Part shown: one piece after another, positions 13,191-21,331 of the stretch
Numbering within the stretch: the first letter of the stretch is position 1
Layout of the letters: the number at the start of each line of letters is the position of its first letter
DNA from: a virus
Length of the DNA stretch: 40,869 bases
IMG/VR virus record: IMGVR_UViG_3300008110_000357
Span: 1 to 40,869 of that record
Direction: 5' to 3' (one strand)
Position numbers and translations under genes: made by a program
Notes under the pieces: model-generated
Seen by the model: only the letters and a program-made list of their open reading frames with translations
Databases searched by the model: none
Told to the model about the DNA's origin: nothing

Positions 13191-15941
13191 ATGGCTTTTA
13201 GCTTACAAAAAATTCTTAGCGGCTTACGAATTGTTAAAGAAAACACTTTAACTCCAACCGCTATTGAAATAGTACCTTCTGGAACTGTAAATACTAAAAC
13301 TGTAGTTCAATCTTCCCAAACAGTTGATAGAACAATTACTTTACCAGATAAAACTGATACATTAGCTGGTATGACAGACATTGCTACAGGTTCGGCTGCA
13401 TTAGCTGCTCACGTTGCAAACACTGCGGCTCATGGCGCTACTGGTGCCGTTGTTGGAACAACTAATACACAAACATTAACTAATAAAACCATTGATGGTG
13501 ATGATAACACTATTCAAGATTTACCAATTACCGCATTAAAAACTAACATTACCGATGCTAGTAAATTTATGGTAAGAGATGCTTCGGGCATTCCTACTTC
13601 TGCAACTAAAGTAGTTCCTGCTGGTGTTGTAGTTGGCACCACTGATACACAAACCCTTACAAATAAAACTTTAACTTCACCTAGTATAACAACACCGACT
13701 GGCATTGTTAAAGGTGATGTTGGTTTAGGCAACGTAGACAACACTTCTGATGCAACTAAAAACAGTGCTGCTGTAACTCTTACAAATAAAACACTTACCA
13801 CTCCTATAATTTCTCAAATATCAAATACTGGAACTTTAACGCTACCCACTGCTACCGATACACTAGTTGGTAGAGCCACTACAGATGTACTCACAAACAA
13901 AGACATTGATGGTGGCGTGGCTTCAAATACTAGACGTTTAACTGTACCAAGTGCAGCTAAAGCTACTCTAGATACATTAACTCGTAAAGAAGCAACCATT
14001 GTTTACGCAACTGATTTAGATAAATTATACGTTGATGATGGAACCAATTTAAATGTTGTAGGTTCTGGTGCTGGGACAATTAATTTTGTTACAAATCCTG
14101 ACGCTGAAATTGGAACTACTGGTTGGACTGTTGATTCATTTGCTGCGGCATCTCGTCCTGCTGGTGCTTTTACTGGTGTCACTACTGGTATTACATTTGC
14201 TGCATCTTCTTCATCTCCTCTTGCTGGTACAAACTCATTCACTTTTGCTAAAGATGCTGTAAACAGACAAGGCCGCGTGGTTTACACTGGTCTTACATTT
14301 ACTCCTGCTTACTTTGCTAGAGTGATGAATATATCAGTAGACATGATCGTTGCCTCTGGCACGTTCGTAGCTGGTACTTCTACGACTGATTCTGACTTCA
14401 TTTGGTACATACAAAACGTAACTGATGGCACTTTCATTGAGCCAAGTAATTTTAAAATATTATCTAATAGTTCAACTAATTCATTCCAATTTACTGGTAC
14501 ATTCCAAACTGCGGCCAGTGCTACTTCATATCGTTTACTTGGTTATGTGGCTTCGACTTCGGCAGCGGCTTATACATTAAGATTTGATAATGTCACCGTT
14601 ACGCCTAGCACTTATGCTTATGGAACGCCGATAACGGACTGGCAAGCCTTTACTCCTACTGGTGCATTTACTACCAATACGACTTACACTGGAAGATATA
14701 GACGTGTCGGTGACTCAATAGAAGTTGCTGCGTATTTAACTTTTTCAGGCGCGCCCAACGCTGTAAATGCTAGTATAAATTTGCCTAGTGGTTTTTCGAT
14801 AGATACCGATAGATTATCAAGCGGCTCTAGTACGCTGTTAAATTCCAATATAGACGGACGAGTTGACTACCTAATTTCGTCGGCATGGGCTGGTTTAGTT
14901 AAATATAACACTACCACAAGTGTGCAGCTTTACTATTTAGATGCGAATGGAAATGCAAGTCTAACTACAAATACAGTTCCACAGGCTTTTGCTTCTGGTT
15001 CTAGAGTAAACGTAACTTTTACTGTGCCAATAGTCGGTCTTTCTTCATCGGTTTTAACCAGCGATCAAACTGATACTAGGATTGTAACTGCAAGAATAAA
15101 TAGAACAGGTACTCAGTCGTTAGCAAATGTAACGGCAACAAAGATACAATTTAATTCTGTAATTGATGACTCTCATGCGGCTTTTGATTCTGCAACTAAC
15201 TATAGATATAATGTTGTTGTTTCTGGTTTTTATCAAATTTCTGGTTCTATTTCTTATGGAGCAAATACAACTGGTACAAGAATTGTACTCTATAGAATAA
15301 ATGGTGGTGCTGACATTTATATGTCAAGCATTGGAACTGCTGATATAACAAACGAAACTGCGGTTGCTTTTTTTGCTAGAACAGCTTTCTTAAAAAGCGG
15401 CGATTATATAGAAATTTTTGGACAACAAAATTCTGGTGGTGCTTTAAACATTACGGGAAATAGTACAGTACAATTTTCTCGCATCTCAGGCCCGAATCAA
15501 ATCGCGGCAAGTGAGTCTGTTTATGCAAGATATACATCTTCAAATGCGCAAATTGTGAATAACAGCACGACTCAAGTTATAGAGTTTTCGACAAGAGACA
15601 GAGACACTCATAATGCCGTTTCTGGTACTGGTACTGGTTGGAGATTTACTGCGCCTATATCTGGATTTTATGAAGTAGATGCTACTACGATTACTGGTGG
15701 GGCAGGAACGTCTGGATATATTAATCTTTCAATTTTAAAAAATGGAACTTTATTTTTAGAAGGTTTAAATAGCGTAGCATTCAATGCTTCTGGACAAGGT
15801 TCTAGTGTTTCGGGTGCTCTTTATTTGTTGGCTGGTGAATATATTTCAGTAGCTTTAGCTAATAACGCAACTGGCGCACAAAGAACAACAAGTGCTGTAG
15901 CAGCTCAAAATCATGTTACGATAAAAAGAGTAGGCAACTAA
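13191..15941 (+). CDS. Tail fibre / receptor-binding protein with C1q-like tip, 916 aa
   Basis: Host-recognition fibre. The N-terminal 280 residues hold a repeated TLTNKT motif (four degenerate copies near residues 93, 153, 195 and 234) typical of phage fibre shafts, ending in an ATDLDKLYVDDGTNLNVVG segment. Residues about 300-480 look like a carbohydrate-binding beta-sandwich (FVTNPDAEIGTTGWTVDSF, TLRFDNVTV). The C-terminal 300 residues are two tandem C1q/TNF-like jelly rolls: one from about residue 630 (SGFYQISGSISYG) and one from about 780 (ISGFYEVDATTI), joined by an ISGPNQIAASESVYARYTSS linker. Codon use in the distal part (from about 14,600) has more CG-containing codons than the shaft, suggesting tip exchange. 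Confidence 0.8.
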   Translation: MAFSLQKILSGLRIVKENTLTPTAIEIVPSGTVNTKTVVQSSQTVDRTITLPDKTDTLAGMTDIATGSAALAAHVANTAAHGATGAVVGTTNTQTLTNKTIDGDDNTIQDLPITALKTNITDASKFMVRDASGIPTSATKVVPAGVVVGTTDTQTLTNKTLTSPSITTPTGIVKGDVGLGNVDNTSDATKNSAAVTLTNKTLTTPIISQISNTGTLTLPTATDTLVGRATTDVLTNKDIDGGVASNTRRLTVPSAAKATLDTLTRKEATIVYATDLDKLYVDDGTNLNVVGSGAGTINFVTNPDAEIGTTGWTVDSFAAASRPAGAFTGVTTGITFAASSSSPLAGTNSFTFAKDAVNRQGRVVYTGLTFTPAYFARVMNISVDMIVASGTFVAGTSTTDSDFIWYIQNVTDGTFIEPSNFKILSNSSTNSFQFTGTFQTAASATSYRLLGYVASTSAAAYTLRFDNVTVTPSTYAYGTPITDWQAFTPTGAFTTNTTYTGRYRRVGDSIEVAAYLTFSGAPNAVNASINLPSGFSIDTDRLSSGSSTLLNSNIDGRVDYLISSAWAGLVKYNTTTSVQLYYLDANGNASLTTNTVPQAFASGSRVNVTFTVPIVGLSSSVLTSDQTDTRIVTARINRTGTQSLANVTATKIQFNSVIDDSHAAFDSATNYRYNVVVSGFYQISGSISYGANTTGTRIVLYRINGGADIYMSSIGTADITNETAVAFFARTAFLKSGDYIEIFGQQNSGGALNITGNSTVQFSRISGPNQIAASESVYARYTSSNAQIVNNSTTQVIEFSTRDRDTHNAVSGTGTGWRFTAPISGFYEVDATTITGGAGTSGYINLSILKNGTLFLEGLNSVAFNASGQGSSVSGALYLLAGEYISVALANNATGAQRTTSAVAAQNHVTIKRVGN

Positions 15942-15986
15942 TATAAAACAAAATTAAAAATAATAAAAATAAGAAAAAGGAAACAA

Positions 15987-16406
15987 ATGAAACACCTAGA
16001 AAAAATGTTAACAAAAGCTCCAAAAGGAGACATGTCAAAAGATGAAATTCAAGCTAAACTTGACGTGTTAGTAGAAATGATGGATATGCTTGAAGACGAA
16101 ACTGGTAGCAGTGTTAAGTCTGGTATGGACGAAATGATGAAGCCTAAAGAGTCAAAAGAAAGCTCTAGCGTTGAAGAAAAAGATTCAATGCCTATTAAGG
16201 GTGGCAACAATGTTGGTCCTCTTGTAAAAGCTAATGCGGCTGAACCAGAAGTTGCAGACAGCGACAATGGCGGCGAAGGTATGAAAGAAGCTGTTTCAGA
16301 AAATGAAGCTGATGAATACTGTGGTCTTGACGATCAAGCTGACCATGACAGCATTTTCTCACAGAAAAAAACAAAAAAGAAAAAGTTTAGCTTCTTAGAA
16401 GACTAA
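15987..16406 (+). CDS. Small acidic protein, 139 aa, in tail region
   Basis: Unrecognised. A good AAAGGAAACAA ribosome binding site precedes the ATG. The N-terminal 50 residues are helical (MSKDEIQAKLDVLVEMMDML), the middle is low-complexity and Ser/Glu/Lys-rich, and the last part is acidic with a basic cluster near the end (KKTKKKKFSFLED). It lies between the fibre and the head-to-tail adaptor. Small acidic disordered proteins in this place may be assembly chaperones or minor virion parts, but nothing here proves it. Confidence 0.6.
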   Translation: MKHLEKMLTKAPKGDMSKDEIQAKLDVLVEMMDMLEDETGSSVKSGMDEMMKPKESKESSSVEEKDSMPIKGGNNVGPLVKANAAEPEVADSDNGGEGMKEAVSENEADEYCGLDDQADHDSIFSQKKTKKKKFSFLED

Positions 16407-16428
16407 GGCTCTTTCTAGAAAGAACCCT

Positions 16429-17379
16429 ATGTCTAACTATTACTTTACGTCAACGCAATTATTGGCGTCTATTAAACGTAGATGCCTCATTCCTGCTTCA
16501 CAATCTACATTTAGTGACCAAGATTTTCTAGACTTTGCAACAGAAGAAATGAACATGGGCGTTGTCCCAACCGTAATTCAACTACATGAAGACTACTATC
16601 TTTATGAAACGCTTATTCCACTAGTAAATGGTCAAATTAAATATCAAATACCCTATCGTGCCATTGGTAATAAAACTAGAGACATTGCTTTAGTTGATAG
16701 TAATGGTGGTTATAGCGTAATGACTCGCATTGGTATTGGTGAAATTGCTACATGGAATTTCTCAAATAGCATTTATGCCTATTACATAGCTAGTAATGAA
16801 ATATGTCTAGTGCCGTCTGATACAAATACCACATTTAATGGCGGGTTTCTATCAGTGTCTTATTACCTTCGTCCAAATTCTCTAGTGCCAGATACAGAAG
16901 TTGCATCTATTACATCTATTGATAGAATAACTGGCATTATATCAGTTTCTTCATTGCCTGATACTTTTTCAACTAATACACTATTAGACTTTATTCAATT
17001 TAAGTCTCCACATAAAATTTTAAGTTTTGACGTTGCTCCTTTGTCAACCGACGCCATTGGTTCTACTATTACTTTTGATTTATCTAACATTCCAAGTTCT
17101 TTGTCAGTTGGTGATAAAATTTCATTAGCTACTCAAACGTGCATTCCTCAAATACCTTCGGATATGCATGTCATGCTTGCTGCCAGAGTTGCTTCAAGAC
17201 TACTTGAGGCTATTGGTGATACAGAAGGTTTACAAAATGCTAACCAAAAATTAGCAGAATTAGAAAACAAAACTGCAACTCTCATTAATAACCGTGTTGA
17301 AGATTCTCCTCGTCGCATTGTCAGTGCATACGGAACCCTTCGTAGTGGACTAAATCGTAGAGGTAGAGGTCGATGGTAA
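16429..17379 (+). CDS. Head-to-tail adaptor/connector protein, 316 aa
   Basis: Probable tail accessory protein that binds under the portal (role like P22 gp4 or T7 gp11). N-terminal helices (STQLLASIKRRCLIPASQST, then FSDQDFLDFATEEMNMGVVP) are typical of adaptor proteins, followed by a beta-rich middle (GQIKYQIPYRAIGNKTRDIA) and a C-terminal helix (LQNANQKLAELENKTATLIN) ending in a basic tail (RSGLNRRGRGRW). The gene directly precedes the large tail-hub gene with 9 bp between, the usual adaptor-then-hub order of podoviruses. Assignment is by architecture and order. Confidence 0.7.
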   Translation: MSNYYFTSTQLLASIKRRCLIPASQSTFSDQDFLDFATEEMNMGVVPTVIQLHEDYYLYETLIPLVNGQIKYQIPYRAIGNKTRDIALVDSNGGYSVMTRIGIGEIATWNFSNSIYAYYIASNEICLVPSDTNTTFNGGFLSVSYYLRPNSLVPDTEVASITSIDRITGIISVSSLPDTFSTNTLLDFIQFKSPHKILSFDVAPLSTDAIGSTITFDLSNIPSSLSVGDKISLATQTCIPQIPSDMHVMLAARVASRLLEAIGDTEGLQNANQKLAELENKTATLINNRVEDSPRRIVSAYGTLRSGLNRRGRGRW

Positions 17380-17388
17380 GGACGTAAC

Positions 17389-20300
17389 TTGGCTCAAAAT
17401 GTTGTGCTCAAAGCATCGGGCATTCACAGTAATAATAACTACTTTAGTGCTTCTCCAAATGGTTCATTTGAAGAAGCTGTAAATGTTGTCATTGATAGAA
17501 GTGAAATAGTAGAGCCACGTCGTGGATTTGCTGTTTATGGCAATACAGATACGGCTAACACTAAGCAAATTATATCCTATAAAGATGCAGTCATTAAGCA
17601 CTATTCTAATAAATTAAAATATGATTCAAACAATGCTGGTGATTTTATAGATTTTACTGGTGACTTAGTAAACGAAACCGATACTGGTTTACGAATTAAA
17701 TCTGTTGAAATGAATGGTAACCTATATTTAACTAGTTCAACTGGCATTAAAAAAATATCAGCAACTTCTTCTGCTGATTTTGCCACTACATCTATACAAC
17801 CATCGGGAGCAGCAAAAGCGGTAGACCTTAATGCTGTAACAAATTTTGCTTCATTTGGATTTCTTGAGCCAAATAGTAAAGTGGCCTATCGTTTAGTTTT
17901 TGGTAAAAAAGATGTTAACGAAAACTTACTACTAGGCGTTCCTTCTGCTCGTGTTTTGGTATGGAACATTACTAATTATTTAACAGGACAATCTTGTGTT
18001 GTAAATTTAAACTTTTCTTTACCCAATGCTGTTGACAACACTTATTTTTATCAACTATATAGAACTGGTTTAAGTAAAGAACCTTCGGTTAACGAACCCG
18101 CCGACCCGGGTGATGAAATGTATCTAGTTGTAGAAGATGTGGTCACCGCTGCTGATGTCACTAATGGTTTTATAAATGTTACAGACAGCACTCCAGATGA
18201 CTTTAGAAGTAACGGAGCATTGCTATATACCAATCCTGTTTCTGGTGAAGGCATAGCTCAAGCTAATGATGCTCCTCCATTTGCTAAAGACATAGCCACT
18301 TATAAGAATTTTCTATTTTATGCCAACACTAAAACTGTGCAGCGTTTAAATTTAGCATTTTTAACGGCTACAGGCATTACTAGTGGGGCCTCTAATTTTA
18401 AAATTTTAGATGGCACCACTACAGAAACATATACTTTTCAAGGAACATTTGAAACTCAAACTATAAACTATAATGCTGTTGCTAGTCATAACGATTTTCA
18501 TAATAGTGTGTCAGGCACCGCTAAATATTTTACATTAGTTTCCGCATCAGACACTAGAAAATATTGTGTATGGTTTTACAAAACAGCATTCGATCTTGAG
18601 CCATCTTTATCAGGATACATTAATATTAAAGTAACCGCCACTGGTTCAACTGTTGATAGTAACATGGTAGACGCCCTAGCTGCCATTACTGCCGCTACTG
18701 ATGACTTTAATTTAACATTAAATACTACAACTAACATACTTACAGCCGAAGCTTCAAATAATGGTGATGTTAGCATTACCCTATTAAATACCATTACAAA
18801 TATGGTTTCGTCAAGAGACAATTTAGGTACTGGTCAAGACATTGCTACTAAAAAAATCTTTTTACCTCGTACTACTGGACTAAATGCTCCAAGTGTGTCA
18901 GTTGCTTTAGAGCAAATTGCCAAATCTTTAGTAGATGTAGTAAATGGTAACAGTGTCATTGTAAATGGTTACTATTCGTCAGACTTTGACAGTATACCGG
19001 GTCAAATGTACTTTGAACAACAATCTGTAACTGGTGTTGCATTTTATTTAAATAGTAATGTTGGCACAGTATTTAATCCTACGGTTCCTGCTACAGGAAA
19101 CACTATCATTTCAAGTAATGAAGTGAGGCCAAACCGTCTTTACTTTTCTAAAAATCAACAACCTGAATCAGTACCATTAGTTAATTATGTAGACATTGGT
19201 CCTAAAGATAGGGAAATTAAACGCATACTAGGTTTACAAGATAGCTTGTTCATTCTTAAAGAGGATGGCATCTATCGCTTATCAGGTGATGATGCTTCTA
19301 ACTTTCTAGTTACACCATTTGACTTTTCGGCTCAAGTGCTAGCTCCTGACACTGCTGTCATTTTAAATAACCAAATTTATGCATTGTCTACTCAGGGTGT
19401 CATTGTCATAACCGACACTGGGGTTTCAGTCATATCACGTCCTATTGAAAATCAAATTTTAAAAATTATTCGAGAAGGTTCTAATTATAAAACTGCATCG
19501 TTTGGTGTCAGCTATGAATCAGATAGAAGCTATTTACTATTTACCACAACCATATTAACCGACACAGTAGCTACTCAGGTTTTTCGTTATAATACATTTA
19601 CCAATAATTGGACAAAATGGGACATTTCTAAAACTTGCGGTTTAGTTAATTTTAGAGACGACAAGCTTTATTTAGGTGCTTCCGACATTAATGTCATTGA
19701 ACAAGAAAGAAAAACTCTTACTCGCATAGACCATGCCGATAGAGATTTTGAAGTTCAAATTCAATTAAATGGCGTTTCTTCTACTGGAATAAGATTGAAC
19801 AGCTTATCAAATGTTAAAGTGGGCGACACCCTTGTTCAAAGACAATATTTAACCCTTCAACAATTTAATCGGGTTTTAAAAAAATTAGATACAGACCCCA
19901 CTGTTGATGACACTGATTATTTCTCAACTTTAGAACTTAATAAAGGTGAAAATGCTCGAACCAATTTAGAGGCTTTAGCAGTTAAACTAAATGCTGACCT
20001 ATCTACGTCAATATACACTACTTTGACAAATGACTATGTTAGAACTATAACAAACATTTCAGTGGCAGCTCAAACGGTTGTTACCATTGGTGCTCATAAC
20101 ATATCACAAGGTCGTTATATTAACATTTCAGGTTCTAACAGTACGCCATCTATTGATGGTGAGTGGGAAGTGTTAGCTGCCACAGCAACTACCATTACCA
20201 TTAATAAACGAGTAACAGTAGTGGGTACAGCGGGCACTGTACAAACAGACATTAATGATAGTAAAGATCAACAAATATGTTTTAACCTTATTGTAAACCA

Positions 20301-20838
20301 ATTAAACATTGACACTGGTGTATTTTACACTAACTACTTACCTTCTTCTGGCTATCAAGATTTAGAGCAAAGTATATCAAATTTAAATAGCTTAACTACT
20401 AACATCGTAACACCTTACACTCAAAGCTTTCTATTTGGTAAAGCAAACATATATAAAGCCATTGAAAGCTATGTAGTTTACAATCCGCAATTTTTTGGTG
20501 ACCCATCTGTTGAAAAACAAGTAAGTCAAAGCACTTTTATGTTTGAAGATACCAATTTTACATTAATGACAGCTTCGTTTAAAAGCGATAAATCTCCAGC
20601 ATTAGGTTCTGTACCATTTGTTAAAAGTGGTAACGGTGATTTTGGTAGCTTTGCATGGGGTTCGGTAAATTGGGGTGGTGTAGGGGCTCCTGTACCATTA
20701 AGAACCCTTGTCCCGCTGGATAAACAAAGATGTCGATTTTTAAGTGTTAAGCTATTACATAAAGTAGCTTTAGAAAACTATGCCCTATTGGGTATAACCT
20801 TAACATTCCGTCCTTACGGTAGTAGGTCGTATAAATAA
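17389..20838 (+). CDS. Large tail hub/nozzle protein, 1149 aa
   Basis: Forms the short tail tube or nozzle (role like T7 gp12 or P22 gp10). It has TTG start with TAAGGA ribosome binding site. The N-terminus NVVIDRSEIVEPRRGFAVYG is the typical opening of this family, and residues about 600-760 show beta-propeller-like strands (ILGLQDSLFILKEDGIYRLS, then NNQIYALSTQGVIVITDTGV and WTKWDI). A C-terminal segment (FGSFAWGSVNWGG, RFLSVKLLHKVALENYALLG, TLTFRPYGSRSYK) also matches the pattern of tail-hub proteins. At 1149 residues it is longer than T7 gp12 (794 aa), with inserted domains between about 300 and 580 and 790-1000. Confidence 0.8.
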   Translation: MAQNVVLKASGIHSNNNYFSASPNGSFEEAVNVVIDRSEIVEPRRGFAVYGNTDTANTKQIISYKDAVIKHYSNKLKYDSNNAGDFIDFTGDLVNETDTGLRIKSVEMNGNLYLTSSTGIKKISATSSADFATTSIQPSGAAKAVDLNAVTNFASFGFLEPNSKVAYRLVFGKKDVNENLLLGVPSARVLVWNITNYLTGQSCVVNLNFSLPNAVDNTYFYQLYRTGLSKEPSVNEPADPGDEMYLVVEDVVTAADVTNGFINVTDSTPDDFRSNGALLYTNPVSGEGIAQANDAPPFAKDIATYKNFLFYANTKTVQRLNLAFLTATGITSGASNFKILDGTTTETYTFQGTFETQTINYNAVASHNDFHNSVSGTAKYFTLVSASDTRKYCVWFYKTAFDLEPSLSGYINIKVTATGSTVDSNMVDALAAITAATDDFNLTLNTTTNILTAEASNNGDVSITLLNTITNMVSSRDNLGTGQDIATKKIFLPRTTGLNAPSVSVALEQIAKSLVDVVNGNSVIVNGYYSSDFDSIPGQMYFEQQSVTGVAFYLNSNVGTVFNPTVPATGNTIISSNEVRPNRLYFSKNQQPESVPLVNYVDIGPKDREIKRILGLQDSLFILKEDGIYRLSGDDASNFLVTPFDFSAQVLAPDTAVILNNQIYALSTQGVIVITDTGVSVISRPIENQILKIIREGSNYKTASFGVSYESDRSYLLFTTTILTDTVATQVFRYNTFTNNWTKWDISKTCGLVNFRDDKLYLGASDINVIEQERKTLTRIDHADRDFEVQIQLNGVSSTGIRLNSLSNVKVGDTLVQRQYLTLQQFNRVLKKLDTDPTVDDTDYFSTLELNKGENARTNLEALAVKLNADLSTSIYTTLTNDYVRTITNISVAAQTVVTIGAHNISQGRYINISGSNSTPSIDGEWEVLAATATTITINKRVTVVGTAGTVQTDINDSKDQQICFNLIVNQLNIDTGVFYTNYLPSSGYQDLEQSISNLNSLTTNIVTPYTQSFLFGKANIYKAIESYVVYNPQFFGDPSVEKQVSQSTFMFEDTNFTLMTASFKSDKSPALGSVPFVKSGNGDFGSFAWGSVNWGGVGAPVPLRTLVPLDKQRCRFLSVKLLHKVALENYALLGITLTFRPYGSRSYK

Positions 20839-21251
20839 TGGGTAAAATACAACCACCTAAAACATTACGATTTGAAGACTTTAAGCCAGAAGAAAAGGAC
20901 CTAGTCCTTAAGTTGAGTTCAGTAATTAATTCATTCAATGATGATGTTTACCGTCAAATAAATGGTAACATTGACTTTGACAATATGAATAGACAAATAG
21001 CAGTGGGGGTAGTCATTAAGACAAACTCTGCTGGTGTTGTTGTAAACTTGCCTCAAATTAAAATAAAAACAAATACCCTACCTAAAGGTATAAACGTCAT
21101 TAATGCTGAAAATCAAACAAATTCAAGCATTTACCCCATTTCTCACCCTTTTATATCCTTTACCATTAAGAATGGCTTAATAACCATTTTAAACGTAACT
21201 GGACTTCAAGTTAGCAGTGAATACAAATTAAATTTAGAAATAATAGGGTAA
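20838..21251 (+). CDS. Small structural protein after tail hub, 137 aa
   Basis: The ATG overlaps the hub stop (TAATG), so translation is coupled. The N-terminus is helical (LRFEDFKPEEKDLVLKLSSV), followed by a beta-rich half (IAVGVVIKTNSAGVVVNLPQ, then YPISHPFISFTIKNGLITIL). No membrane segment. The coupling to the hub gene and the beta-rich C-terminus suggest a minor tail part such as a needle or fibre adaptor. No family is recognised. Confidence 0.6.
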   Translation: MGKIQPPKTLRFEDFKPEEKDLVLKLSSVINSFNDDVYRQINGNIDFDNMNRQIAVGVVIKTNSAGVVVNLPQIKIKTNTLPKGINVINAENQTNSSIYPISHPFISFTIKNGLITILNVTGLQVSSEYKLNLEIIG

Positions 21252-21269
21252 ACCCGCGATACCCTTAGA

Positions 21270-21286
21270 ATAACAAGTAATAATAG
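21270..21286 (+). promoter_or_regulatory. Late promoter element copy 5 (ATAACAAGTAATAATAG)
   Basis: Fifth exact copy, followed by GGAGATGTATAG so that the likely start reads GGGAGA, identical to the T7 class III initial sequence. It precedes the block of internal virion proteins (21332-28488). Confidence 0.7.
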
Positions 21287-21307
21287 GGAGATGTATAGAC
21301 ATTACCC
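21286..21307 (+). other. 5'-terminal leader hairpin after promoter copy 5
   Basis: GGG at 21286-21288 pairs with CCC at 21305-21307 and GATGT (21290-21294) with ACATT (21299-21303, one G-T pair), with a single A-A mismatch between and an ATAG loop. The hairpin starts at the predicted first transcribed base, as for copy 4. Confidence 0.5.
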
Positions 21308-21331
21308 TACTTCATATTGGGATAAATCAAA

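Noticed and set aside
13468-13920. Repeat array or CRISPR-like structure
   Set aside because: The repeats are degenerate, in frame and encode the TLTNKT motif of the fibre shaft; no spacers or direct-repeat regularity.
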